A DNA stretch of 64,000 bases. Origin: Paraglaciecola hydrolytica (GTDB lineage: Bacteria > Pseudomonadota > Gammaproteobacteria > Enterobacterales > Alteromonadaceae). This document shows positions 27,391-35,989 of the stretch, piece by piece (positions within the stretch are counted from its first letter, which is position 1; the number at the start of each line of letters is the position of its first letter). The notes under the pieces are model-generated. The model had not been told where the DNA came from. It saw only the letters and a list, made by a program, of their open reading frames with translations, and made no database searches. A program made the position numbers and the translations under genes. The DNA lies in NCBI RefSeq assembly GCF_001565895.1, contig NZ_LSNE01000002.1:95823-159822 (forward strand). Reading direction: 5' to 3'.

Positions 27391-30315
27391 ATGACATCTA
27401 GCTGTGCCGCGTTTTTCTCGTGTAATCCTACCATTTTAAAAGCCCCTCAAACTGCTCGCCGGTTTTTACGAGGTTTTAAGCTGGTATTACAAACAATGTT
27501 GTGGGTCTTGGTATGGTTGCCGTTAAGTCATGGCGCCGAATATCAAAGTTATCGATTGGATAACAATACCCTGCAGATCACCACCAATGAAGGTATCGTG
27601 CAAATAAGTGCCTATGGTGATTCGGCGTTTGAAACGTGGTATCAACCCACTGGTTTGCAGCAGCTGCCGTCATTTGCCATCAGCGAAACGGCCACAAACT
27701 CTGCATTAGTATTGGAAACCCATGAAGATTTTTTATCGCTTAATGCCGGTAAAATTAGCGCAGTGATCACTAAATCACCTTTTCAGATTAGCTATTATCG
27801 TGGCACTAAATTACTACTGGCAGAAGAAAGTGGTTTGGTTAATCTAGACGGTATCCGAGGGTTTCGTTTTCAATTGCAAGAGCACGAAAAGCTTATAGGT
27901 GGTGGTCAACGTATACTCGGTATGGACAGGCGAGGGCAGGCTTTTCCGCTGTATAACAAAGCTCATTATGGTTATACCACCGAGTCGTCACAAATGTATT
28001 TTGGCCTACCGGCAGTCATGTCGAGTCAGCATTACAGCTTAATCTTTGATAATAGCGCCAGTGGTTTTATGGATTTAGGTAAATCACTACCTGATGTCAT
28101 GCAATTTGGTGCAGTGAGTGGGCGTACCGCTTACATCGTGGTGGCGGGTAATAATTATTCAGAACTGGTTAAAAACACCGCAGAGCTGACGGGCAAACAA
28201 CCGCTACCTCCACGCTGGGCTTTGGGTAATTTTGCCTCACGTTTTGGTTATCACAGTGAGCAAGAAGTCAGGGATACTGCGCAAAAATTTATTGATGAAG
28301 GTTTTCCTTTGGATGCCATCGTGCTTGATCTTTATTGGTTTGGTAAAGACATCAAAGGTCATATGGGTAATTTGGAATGGGATAAAGAGGCGTTTCCAAC
28401 ACCTAAAAGTATGATTTCTGACCTACGCGACCAAGGGATTAAAACCATCTTAATCACAGAACCGTTTATTTTGTCCAACTCTAAACGTTGGAAAGAAGCT
28501 GTGCAAAATAATGTCTTGGCAAAAGATGTTGATGGCGCCCCAAAACAATTTGATTTCTATTTTGGTAATACCGGTCTCATTGATGTGTTTAACCAACAAG
28601 CCAGTCAGTGGTTTAGCGGTATTTACACTAATTTATATAAACAAGGTGTGGCTGGTTGGTGGGGAGATTTAGGCGAGCCTGAAGTGCATCCCTCCGACAG
28701 TTTTCATCAGTTTAATGATTTGGCTGTTTCAGCTGATGACATCCACAATGTTTATGGTCATATGTGGGCAAAACGAGTCTACGATAACCAGCGTATTATC
28801 GCCCCCAAACAACGCCCCTTTATCATGATGCGCAGTGGTTTTATGGGCTCCCAGCGTTATGGCATGATCCCATGGACTGGCGATGTGAGTCGTTCATGGG
28901 ATGGCTTAAAACCACAGGTAGAGCTCTCGTTGCAAATGGGCTTATTAGGTTTGGGCTATACCCATTCTGACTTGGGTGGTTTTGCTGGTGGTGAGGTTTT
29001 TGATCAAGAATTGTTTTTACGATGGTTGCAATACGGGGTGTTTCAGCCGGTATTCAGACCTCATGGCCAAGAAGAAATCGCCCCAGAACCGATATTTCAT
29101 GACGAACAAACCAAAGACATATTGCGTGAACACATCAAACTACGTTATGCCATGTTGCCCTATAATTATTCATTGGCTTATGAAAACAGTTTGACTGGTA
29201 TGCCCTTAATGCGCCCGGTGTTTTTTGAAGACGAAGGCAAACCCCAGTTAATCGATATCAAAGACAGTTATTTTTGGGGCAAAGCCCTATTGGTTAAACC
29301 CATTACCGAGCCTGGCCTTGCGACGGTCACTGTGGATTTACCTGCGGGGCGTTGGTTTAACTTCTGGAGTGATGAAGATTTTGATGGTTTGCAAACCATC
29401 GAGCTTAAAAATGAGATAGATCGTATACCTGTGATGGTCAGAGCGGGTTCGTTTTTACCCATGGTGCAACCGGTGCAAAGCACAGATGATTATTCGACAA
29501 GACTATTGGATCTACATTATTATTCTGATGCTTCAGTAAAAAGTGCCAAAGCAGTAATGTACGAAGATGATGGGATCAACCCTGATGCAATTAAATTAGG
29601 TGAATATGAAACATTGTCGTTTAGTGCTAAACAGCAAAATAGTCAGTTGCAAATATCGCTTAATAGGCAGGGAAAATACAAAGGCATGCCGACCAAACGT
29701 GAGATGCGTTTGATAGTGCACAATTGGTTGAGAGCACCACTGCAAGCACAAAAAGAAATTAAAAAACTTAATCCTGATGCGCCCGATAACATTGCTGCCA
29801 GTGCTGCAGATCAAGCAATAAGCGAAAATGGTCAAGTGTCTGAGCAAACTGAAAGAGCGTTGGGATCTGGGCCTTTGATTGAAACGGCCACACCAGAAGA
29901 GGTTGCAGCAGCAGTTGAGTTAGCTAATACCACACAGAGCATTGAGCCAAGCGAAAATGGTGTCGCGGTTGATACACAAGAACCCACTACTAAGCGCACT
30001 TCACCAGCGCCGGTATCAGTGTCTTTGCCTGTCAATAAACCCGCGCCTATGGTGGTAGTAGGAACAGTGGAACAGTCTGAAAAACCTGCCCCTATCACTA
30101 ATTCATTACCACTGTTAGCAGATTTACGTACCTTAGATCACAATAAAAATGGTATGTACTGGGAAGAAACCACTAATACTTTGTATCTTAAGTTTATTTG
30201 GCAGCACAATATCCAGTTAGTCGTCAAGCAGTCAGAGATACCACCGCCTGAACCTGAGCCAGAATCTGATACTGAGACAGAAACAGAAATTGAAGAAAAA
30301 ACAGAAACTGACTAA
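27391..30315 (+). CDS. GH31 alpha-glucosidase or alpha-transglucosylase, exported
   Basis: A 974-residue protein with a long N-terminal export signal (hydrophobic core LQTMLWVLVWLPLS). An N-terminal beta domain is followed by a GH31 barrel. The catalytic nucleophile is Asp426 in WWGDLGEPEVHP and the likely acid/base is Asp498 in PWTGDVSRSWDGL. The WWGDLGEPE form resembles GH31 oligosaccharide 4-alpha-glucosyltransferases such as Cellvibrio Agd31B, so transglucosylation is as likely as plain hydrolysis. The last about 160 residues contain an acidic, Pro/Glu/Thr-rich tail (EPEPESDTETETE), which is unusual and possibly a surface linker. Its terminator lies inside the convergent mgtC-like gene. 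Confidence 0.88.
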   Translation: MTSSCAAFFSCNPTILKAPQTARRFLRGFKLVLQTMLWVLVWLPLSHGAEYQSYRLDNNTLQITTNEGIVQISAYGDSAFETWYQPTGLQQLPSFAISETATNSALVLETHEDFLSLNAGKISAVITKSPFQISYYRGTKLLLAEESGLVNLDGIRGFRFQLQEHEKLIGGGQRILGMDRRGQAFPLYNKAHYGYTTESSQMYFGLPAVMSSQHYSLIFDNSASGFMDLGKSLPDVMQFGAVSGRTAYIVVAGNNYSELVKNTAELTGKQPLPPRWALGNFASRFGYHSEQEVRDTAQKFIDEGFPLDAIVLDLYWFGKDIKGHMGNLEWDKEAFPTPKSMISDLRDQGIKTILITEPFILSNSKRWKEAVQNNVLAKDVDGAPKQFDFYFGNTGLIDVFNQQASQWFSGIYTNLYKQGVAGWWGDLGEPEVHPSDSFHQFNDLAVSADDIHNVYGHMWAKRVYDNQRIIAPKQRPFIMMRSGFMGSQRYGMIPWTGDVSRSWDGLKPQVELSLQMGLLGLGYTHSDLGGFAGGEVFDQELFLRWLQYGVFQPVFRPHGQEEIAPEPIFHDEQTKDILREHIKLRYAMLPYNYSLAYENSLTGMPLMRPVFFEDEGKPQLIDIKDSYFWGKALLVKPITEPGLATVTVDLPAGRWFNFWSDEDFDGLQTIELKNEIDRIPVMVRAGSFLPMVQPVQSTDDYSTRLLDLHYYSDASVKSAKAVMYEDDGINPDAIKLGEYETLSFSAKQQNSQLQISLNRQGKYKGMPTKREMRLIVHNWLRAPLQAQKEIKKLNPDAPDNIAASAADQAISENGQVSEQTERALGSGPLIETATPEEVAAAVELANTTQSIEPSENGVAVDTQEPTTKRTSPAPVSVSLPVNKPAPMVVVGTVEQSEKPAPITNSLPLLADLRTLDHNKNGMYWEETTNTLYLKFIWQHNIQLVVKQSEIPPPEPEPESDTETETEIEEKTETD

Positions 30316-30329
30316 CTTAAGGCGCTAGA

Positions 30330-30860
30330 TTAGGATGACGGTGGTTCGTCATTATTTACCCCAGAAGCGTCCTTAAGAGGGCGCTTTTTTTGTGAATAAT
30401 TAACCACTCTGGCATGCACACCGCGGCTAAAGGTGCGAGTATGCTGCTCTAGTAAATCGACTCCCCACAGTATGGCTACCACTAATAAAGAAAGTTTGAT
30501 GGCCGGTAATAGGTAGTCTGAAGCGATCATCACGCCAATGGCGGCGAGCACCCAAATGGTGGCGGCAGAGGTAACCCCGACCACTGCACCATTTTTTGCC
30601 AACATAACACCTGCACCTAAAAAACCTATGCCAGTAATAACCTGACCAATCACTCGGGTATGGTCAATTAAGTCACCTTGTACTAAAAATGAGGTGGCCA
30701 AAAATAAATAGGTACCTATGGTGATAATAGATGAAGTGCGGATACCAACAGGTTTACCTCGCAGTTGCCGCTCTAAACCGATTATTGCGCCACAAAACAT
30801 CGCGGTACCAATGGATGCCCAAGAATAAGGTTCAACTGACAATAAGCTCGTAAAGTTCAT
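30330..30860 (-). CDS. MgtC/SapB family membrane protein
   Basis: A 176-residue protein with about four membrane helices. Family marks are FCGAIIGLERQLRGKPVGIRT and ITGIGFLGAGVMLAKNG, then GVTSAATIWVLAAIGVM. Only the conserved N-terminal MgtC membrane domain is present, without the long C-terminal domain of Salmonella MgtC. Such proteins are linked to magnesium limitation and membrane physiology. The 3' end of this coding sequence carries the GH31 terminator on the other strand. Confidence 0.88.
   Translation of the reverse strand: MNFTSLLSVEPYSWASIGTAMFCGAIIGLERQLRGKPVGIRTSSIITIGTYLFLATSFLVQGDLIDHTRVIGQVITGIGFLGAGVMLAKNGAVVGVTSAATIWVLAAIGVMIASDYLLPAIKLSLLVVAILWGVDLLEQHTRTFSRGVHARVVNYSQKKRPLKDASGVNNDEPPSS
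30366..30391 (+). terminator. Terminator of the GH31 gene, embedded in the mgtC-like gene
   Basis: AGCGTCCT at 30366-30373 pairs with AGGGCGCT at 30378-30385 (one G-T pair) around TAAG and is followed by seven T bases. It sits about 50 bases after the GH31 stop, inside the last codons of the convergent gene. Confidence 0.75.
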
Positions 30861-30951
30861 ATTTTTCTCAGATTAAGCATTAATGCTAAACAAAACAATG
30901 TGCTATCACTGCTGTGGGTAGGCCGCCATTGTTTAGGTAGGCGTACTCAGG

Positions 30952-31512
30952 TTAAGACATTAAATTACCTAAACCTTGCATCAACGTGTCCTTAACTTGT
31001 TTGCCTTCTTCGGTATCAAGATAAGCTTTTGCTACGTTGACATACTGCATGATCATTTCTGCATCTAGACCTAGGGCAGCAAATTGTTTTTTAACTTCAT
31101 TGGCTGCTTTCAATGAGTCGTTGAAGCTAGCGGCTTTGTCCATTAACCCACCAAGACCACCTTCACTTGCCACATTGCCAGCATCTGGCACTTTGCTCAA
31201 CAGCTCACTTAAGCCTGGCAATGACTCCGTTAAACCGCCAAATTGCTCACTGGACAGGTTACCTTTTGCGTAGTTAAAAATAGATGCAAGGCCACCAGCG
31301 GCCTGGGAATTGTTTACGCCTAGTTGGTCAGAAACGGCTGAAACCATGTCAGACATATTTAGCATTGCAGTGTTTGTTACTTCTGTTTCTTGTGCTTGGG
31401 CTTCAACTTCCATTCCCAAAGCACTTTTAATTGAATCAAGCCAACCAGCAGCATTGGAATTTGAGCTAAAAGCAATGGCAGCAAATATAAGGCTAAGGTG
31501 TTGTAGTTTCAT
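30952..31512 (-). CDS. VcgC/VcgE-like (DUF2780) exported protein
   Basis: A 186-residue protein from ATG 31512, which has AGGAG 7 bases upstream; longer in-frame extensions lack this. A signal peptide (IFAAIAFSSNSNAAG) is followed by an Ala/Leu/Gly-rich helical protein with LGVNNSQAAGGLASIFNYAKGNLS and PGLSELLSKVPDA. This is the pattern of the DUF2780 (VcgC/VcgE) family of Vibrio and relatives. Function is unknown. The gene is last in the run moeA-MATE-MOSC. Confidence 0.78.
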   Translation of the reverse strand: MKLQHLSLIFAAIAFSSNSNAAGWLDSIKSALGMEVEAQAQETEVTNTAMLNMSDMVSAVSDQLGVNNSQAAGGLASIFNYAKGNLSSEQFGGLTESLPGLSELLSKVPDAGNVASEGGLGGLMDKAASFNDSLKAANEVKKQFAALGLDAEMIMQYVNVAKAYLDTEEGKQVKDTLMQGLGNLMS

Positions 31513-31565
31513 CGGTATCTCCTGAATGATGAGTTGGTAGAAAATTGAGTTAAATGGTTGATGTA

Positions 31566-32015
31566 TTACTGAACAAGTTGCACTAGATCGCCAATTTTTA
31601 CTCGCCCATCGGCCAGTACGGTACAACAAACACCACCGCGCCAATTGGGCCTAAGGGCTTGTTGCAAACCTTGAAATTGACTGTCCATTTTGTGGCAAGG
31701 ATCGGTTTCTCCGGTAATCAGCAAAATAAGCTGACCTATTCTAAGTTGTTTACCCACCATGTTGGCATCAAACTCAAGGCCCTCAACCAATAAGTTAGCG
31801 CGCCTGATTGTCCAGGACAGTGAGGCACTAAGCTCTTCGCAAACTAATTGCCATTGTTGCTGACTTAAGACCGTAACCTGACGTTTACCGGGTTTACCTT
31901 TTGCATCGCCATCTAGGCCAGCCACTTTGGTAACCATTACCTCTGTTATGGATTGCATCGGCGCTTTGGATTTTGGCCGCAAAGCAATGCCACATAGCGT
32001 TATCGGTGTATTCAT
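31566..32015 (-). CDS. MOSC-domain protein
   Basis: A 149-residue protein consisting of one MOSC domain, the fold found at the C-terminus of molybdenum cofactor sulfurases and in YiiM/YuaD proteins. The conserved part reads GLDGDAKGKPGKRQVTVLSQQQW and later GETDPCHKMD, with the conserved Cys, and WRGGVCCTVL. It begins 8 bases after the MATE gene and belongs to the same transcript as moeA, which fits a molybdenum-cofactor or sulfur-transfer role. The reaction is not known. Confidence 0.85.
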   Translation of the reverse strand: MNTPITLCGIALRPKSKAPMQSITEVMVTKVAGLDGDAKGKPGKRQVTVLSQQQWQLVCEELSASLSWTIRRANLLVEGLEFDANMVGKQLRIGQLILLITGETDPCHKMDSQFQGLQQALRPNWRGGVCCTVLADGRVKIGDLVQLVQ

Positions 32016-32023
32016 GTTGTGCC

Positions 32024-33397
32024 TCAGTGTGCTGTTTCAGTATGTCGTAGTGGCTGAGACTGAATATATTTAAGGCGAAAACCCAATAATACCGCTGCAC
32101 AACTCAAGCCACCAATAAAACCAATCCAAAAACCCGCTGCTGCCATTTTAGGTACTATCCAATCGGTTAGCGCGAGGATGCAACCAATCGACATACCTAC
32201 TAACCAGTAGGAGATAAAACTTAAATAAAACATCCAGGCGGTATCTTTGTAACCACGCAGTGCTGTAGCGGCAATAACTTGGATCGCGTCAGAAAACTGA
32301 AACATCGCCGCGAGTAACAATAAACTTGAGGCCAGTTCGATCACTTCACTATCTATGCTGTATAAACGGGCAATGCTGGAACGTGCTAATACGGTAAATG
32401 TTGCGGTAAACAGTGCAATGCTAATACCAATAACAAAGGCGCAACGTGTGGCAAGTTTAGCTTGCTCGGGGCGGTTTTCACCTAACAAATACCCAACTCG
32501 GATGCTGGTGGCCATGCCTAAACTTAAGGGGATCATAAACATTAGCGCCGAAAAATTCAGTGCTACCTGATGTGACGCGACGATATTAGCCCCAAAAGGT
32601 GCAAGTAAAATGGCCACAGCGGCAAATAAGCTCACTTCAAATAAGATGGTCATGGCGATAGGTAAACCCAGCACTAAACACTCTTTAAGGGCCGCCACAT
32701 CTGGCCAATAAACCTGTTTATACAATTGATAGGTTTGCAGTTTTTTAGCAAAGTAGCTGTAACACAAGGTAGCGATAAACATGGCAACAAATACCAGCGC
32801 TGTTGCCAAACCACAACCTGCACCACCCATTTGAGGTAAGCCAAATTTGCCGTAAATAAGAATGTAGTTAGCCGGAATATTAACTAACAAACCTATGCCC
32901 ATAATCACCATGCTGGGTTTGGTGATAGATAGGCCTTCACAATAGTTACGTAATACCTGATACAAACCAAAAGCTGGCATGCTGAGCAAAATATAATGAA
33001 CGTAATCTATGGTGATCAGGCGCAGAGCGTGTTCCATTTCAATAAAATAGAGTAGGGGGGTAAATACAAAACTAAAGGCCAGCGCCAAGAGTGATAAAGC
33101 CAGTGTGAGCCAGGCCATTTGCTGAGAATAATTAGCGATATTGGCGGTTTTTTTACTGCCATTTAAACGTGAAATTATCGGCGGTAAGGCTAGAGTCACA
33201 CCCTGAATAAATACAATAACCGGTAAGGTAAAGCCAAAACCGATTGCAACGGCCGCCATATCGGTGGCTGAAAAACGCCCCGCCATTACGGTATCCGATA
33301 CGCCCATCAAAATTTGTGTGATCTGCGCGATCAACAAGGGCCAAGCTAAATGTAAGATGGTTTTTAGCTCTTTTTTAAAGTCTGTTTTAAACGCCAC
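32024..33397 (-). CDS. MATE-family multidrug/Na+ antiporter
   Basis: A 457-residue protein with 12 predicted membrane helices in two similar halves. Marks are LAWPLLIAQITQILMGVSDTVMAGRFS at the start, followed by the MATE-typical PAFGLYQVLRNYCEGLSITKPSM and ASHQVALNFSALMFMIPLSLGMATSIRVG. This closely follows NorM-type exporters that expel cationic drugs in exchange for Na+ or H+. The start is GTG at 33397. It lies 10 bases after moeA and 8 before the MOSC gene, so the three form one unit. Confidence 0.92.
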   Translation of the reverse strand: MAFKTDFKKELKTILHLAWPLLIAQITQILMGVSDTVMAGRFSATDMAAVAIGFGFTLPVIVFIQGVTLALPPIISRLNGSKKTANIANYSQQMAWLTLALSLLALAFSFVFTPLLYFIEMEHALRLITIDYVHYILLSMPAFGLYQVLRNYCEGLSITKPSMVIMGIGLLVNIPANYILIYGKFGLPQMGGAGCGLATALVFVAMFIATLCYSYFAKKLQTYQLYKQVYWPDVAALKECLVLGLPIAMTILFEVSLFAAVAILLAPFGANIVASHQVALNFSALMFMIPLSLGMATSIRVGYLLGENRPEQAKLATRCAFVIGISIALFTATFTVLARSSIARLYSIDSEVIELASSLLLLAAMFQFSDAIQVIAATALRGYKDTAWMFYLSFISYWLVGMSIGCILALTDWIVPKMAAAGFWIGFIGGLSCAAVLLGFRLKYIQSQPLRHTETAH

Positions 33398-33407
33398 GCA
33401 ATTCTTC

Positions 33408-34658
33408 TTAGTCAGTGAAAAGGTTAGAAAAGGGTAATATTTTAATGTCTTGTGTTTGGTTTATATCGCCTTGCTCTTGGGCAAGCAACAAATAACAGTT
33501 AGCGTTAGTCAGCGAACTCATGACACCTGAGCTCTGATTACCTTGGGCTTTGACCCAAAGCTCATCATTGTCATCACGATAAAAATATCCACGCTGAAAA
33601 TCCGCTCGCCCTGGGCGTTTGCGAATTAAGCTTGCGGCCTTGGCAACAAAATAAGGCTGTTGTTTGTCAGCATCATTTTGCCCACTGAGTTTACGTATCA
33701 GGGGTTTTACTAGGAGCTCAAAGGTCACAAAAGATGACACTGGATTACCGGGTAAACCACAAAACCAAGTTTTAGCTAAACGACCAAAAGCAAAGGGTTT
33801 TCCGGGTTTTATTGCCACCTTCCAAAAATTAATGTGTCCAGCTTCGGCCAGTATATCTTTGACAAAATCAGCCTCACCGACCGATACACCACCACAAGAA
33901 ATGACTAGGTCACACTCGTTATCAGCCCTTGTAAACACGTTTCGTAGAGTATTGAGTTCATCTGCTACGATGCCGTAATTGATGACCTTAAGTTTTAGGT
34001 TTTCAAGCATGGCAGCAAGTGCATAACTGTTGCTTTCATAAATAGCACCGGTCTTTAGTGACTGCCCGGGAGTAGTCAGTTCATCTCCGGTAGCAATTAA
34101 ACCGACGGTAAGTTGGCATGTTACTGTAACTGAGGCCTGCCCAATAGAAGCCAATAAAGCCAAATGAGCTGGACCAAGTAGAGTGCCTTTTTTAATAATA
34201 AGTTGGCCAGCAGCGATATCTTCACCCGCTTTGCGTACATTGTTACCGGCCTCATATTGCTGCATAAAACGCACTAACTTGTCGTTTGCTTGGGTGTTTT
34301 CTTGCATGACCACACAATCGGCCCCTTGGGGTATTACGCCACCAGTCATAATTCGCACACACTGGCCTGCAGCAACATTGCCGGTAAAAGGTGTTCCTGC
34401 CAGTGCGGTACCGATTAATTCAAGGCTATCGGTGGTCGCTAAATCTTGGCTGCGCAGGGCATAACCATCCATCGCTGAGTTATCGGCCGGTGGCACATTA
34501 ATAGTTGAAATAATATCTATCGCCAGCACCCGTTTGTGGGCCTCATGCAAACTAATAGATTCAGTTGCATTAAGCGCCTCAATGGCATCTAAAATGGCAT
34601 CAATGGCCGCTGACAGGGGCATTAAGCCCCCAAAGTCACAATGATCGACTGTGCTCAA
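33408..34658 (-). CDS. moeA: Molybdopterin molybdenumtransferase MoeA
   Basis: MoeA inserts molybdate into adenylylated molybdopterin, the last step of molybdenum cofactor synthesis. The 416-residue protein shows PPADNSAMDGYALRSQDL, GGVIPQGADCVVMQE, GLIATGDEL, SCGGVSVGEADFVKDIL and AIKPGKPFAFG with LPGNPVSSFVTFE, all hallmark motifs. The start is TTG 34658 with AGGG upstream. This gene can supply cofactor to the nitrate reductase encoded 6 kb away. It leads the unit moeA-MATE-MOSC. Confidence 0.94.
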   Translation of the reverse strand: MSTVDHCDFGGLMPLSAAIDAILDAIEALNATESISLHEAHKRVLAIDIISTINVPPADNSAMDGYALRSQDLATTDSLELIGTALAGTPFTGNVAAGQCVRIMTGGVIPQGADCVVMQENTQANDKLVRFMQQYEAGNNVRKAGEDIAAGQLIIKKGTLLGPAHLALLASIGQASVTVTCQLTVGLIATGDELTTPGQSLKTGAIYESNSYALAAMLENLKLKVINYGIVADELNTLRNVFTRADNECDLVISCGGVSVGEADFVKDILAEAGHINFWKVAIKPGKPFAFGRLAKTWFCGLPGNPVSSFVTFELLVKPLIRKLSGQNDADKQQPYFVAKAASLIRKRPGRADFQRGYFYRDDNDELWVKAQGNQSSGVMSSLTNANCYLLLAQEQGDINQTQDIKILPFSNLFTD

Positions 34659-34862
34659 AATTCAACCCTAATTGTTTGTTTTAGCGCAACAAAAAAATGA
34701 CCTGTACTATGGCAAAAAAAGGGCTTTAACGATAGGTGGGAGTGGCATAAAACTTGGTTTTATTTGGTCGTAAAAGCAGTCGCGAGTAAATAGATGCTAG
34801 TTAAAGAATATCGCTGTACGACGGTGCATGGTTTGAGATCTTATTAACAACTGTAATTAATT

Positions 34863-35399
34863 CTAACTTTCACATCCACAATGATTTTTACATTCAGTAT
34901 CGATACTACTTGCGGAAAACTGAATGGTGCAACACCTTAGTAACTTTTCCTTCAATAGCGACCTGCCTCGTTTTAAGCGGGATTTAACGGCTGGTAAGCT
35001 TAGGTTTTGATTTTCAGCTATGTCTTTTTGCGTAATATTTTCGATTTCACTTTCTAAAAGGATTGAGTTGAAATTAGCTGGGAGCTCTGAAATTAAAATA
35101 CGGATGCAGTTTTCTATGCCTGATTTTTCTTGCTCTGGTAAATCAAGGTCAAACATGTCGAATTCGTCGATACTAACGGTAGTTATTTTTTTAGTCCGGT
35201 AATGGTCGATGATTTTATTTCTACAAATCTGGTAAAGCCATGATGACAGCTTGGTTTTATCGTCTAAACCGTCAATCTTATTGATGACCTGAATAAATAC
35301 GTCTTGCAGTATGTCTTCAGCAATAGCGGTATTTCCTACTTTATTCATAATAAATGTTAGGAGTCGATGGTGGAATTCAGTCCAAATTTGTTCAATCAT
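34863..35399 (-). CDS. SigZ-type ECF RNA polymerase sigma factor
   Basis: A sigma factor of about 178 residues starting MIEQIWTEFHHRLLTFI (ATG 35399; an ATG four codons earlier is possible). Sigma region 2 spans GNTAIAEDILQDVFIQVINKI and LSSWLYQICRNKIIDHYR. Region 4 spans ITQKDIAENQNLSLPAVKSRLKRGR. The C-terminal tail has extra cysteines (RCCTIQF and TECKNHCGCE), as in SigZ-like proteins, and could bind metal or respond to thiol state. It lies 52 bases downstream of the cysteine-rich peptide on the same strand, so the two are probably cotranscribed. No anti-sigma factor is seen nearby. Confidence 0.85.
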   Translation of the reverse strand: MIEQIWTEFHHRLLTFIMNKVGNTAIAEDILQDVFIQVINKIDGLDDKTKLSSWLYQICRNKIIDHYRTKKITTVSIDEFDMFDLDLPEQEKSGIENCIRILISELPANFNSILLESEIENITQKDIAENQNLSLPAVKSRLKRGRSLLKEKLLRCCTIQFSASSIDTECKNHCGCES

Positions 35400-35451
35400 A
35401 ATAATGCTCAAGTTGAGCTAGGGAGCAAGTTTGACCCCTAGCTCAAGTCCG

Positions 35452-35628
35452 TTAACAACAGAGGCGTTTATTGGTGTCACAATCGCAACATGTGCAACAC
35501 TTTTGATCAGCGCAGCAGGTCGTTTCTACCGTGGCACATGTACAGCACTTTGTATCTGTGGTGCAACAAGTACAACTGCCAGTCTCACAATCACAGCATC
35601 CAGTATTGTCATTCTCGTTGGTTTTCAT
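35452..35628 (-). CDS. Cysteine-rich metallothionein-like peptide (58 residues, 18 Cys)
   Basis: A short gene encoding 58 residues of which 18 are cysteine, in clusters CCDC, CTCC, CCTC, CC, CCTCCDC and a final CC. There are almost no hydrophobic residues and no signal peptide. The start ATG at 35628 has a perfect AGGAG (35641-35637) 8 bases upstream and the stop is TAA at 35454-35452. The density and C-x-C/CC clusters resemble metallothioneins, so binding of Zn, Cu or Cd in the cytoplasm is likely, but I cannot match it to a named bacterial family. It precedes the SigZ-type gene and may be controlled by it. The ribosome site and composition make chance unlikely. Confidence 0.85.
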   Translation of the reverse strand: MKTNENDNTGCCDCETGSCTCCTTDTKCCTCATVETTCCADQKCCTCCDCDTNKRLCC

Positions 35629-35667
35629 AACATAGTCTCCTAATTACATTGTGGGTTCATCTAGAGA

Positions 35668-35693
35668 GACGTAGAAACCATAAAAAGGATGCA
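35668..35693 (-). promoter_or_regulatory. Candidate ECF-type promoter of the Cys-rich peptide/SigZ unit
   Basis: On the minus strand TGCATCC (35693-35687) and CGTC (35671-35668) are 15 bases apart and lie about 40 bases before the peptide start. A -10 element with CGTC is typical of ECF sigma promoters, so the sigma factor may drive its own unit. The -35 match is not to a promoter I can name, so this is tentative. Confidence 0.35.
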
Positions 35694-35831
35694 TATATTT
35701 TTGATTTGTTTAACTAAGCGACTAAAAATACATAATCTCTTTGTCACTCACTAGGTTTATACAAATATGTGTGCAAACGTTTTTGGGCAGTATTGTGTTT
35801 AAATTTACCATTGCATCGATACCCTTAATCT

Positions 35832-35933
35832 TTGAAACCGCTCCTTTGTTGGCTGCACTCACTCGCTTCAATCACTTAGTGAATTAAACTCATGGGGACT
35901 CAGTCATAGGTCGCCGCCGTGCAATTCCAATGA
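35832..35933 (-). repeat. Interspersed intergenic repeat, copy 2
   Basis: Read on the minus strand this begins TCATTGGAATTGCACGGCGG and matches the repeat at 19669-19780 with several conserved blocks, including GAGTGAGTGCAGC and GGTTTCAA near the end. It fills most of the gap between the Cys-rich peptide and the globin gene. No coding potential is supported. Confidence 0.7.
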
Positions 35934-35989
35934 TTTTAGGTATATAGTAAAAATTACGAGCAAATTGCATGGATATTGAAGGACGTTTT

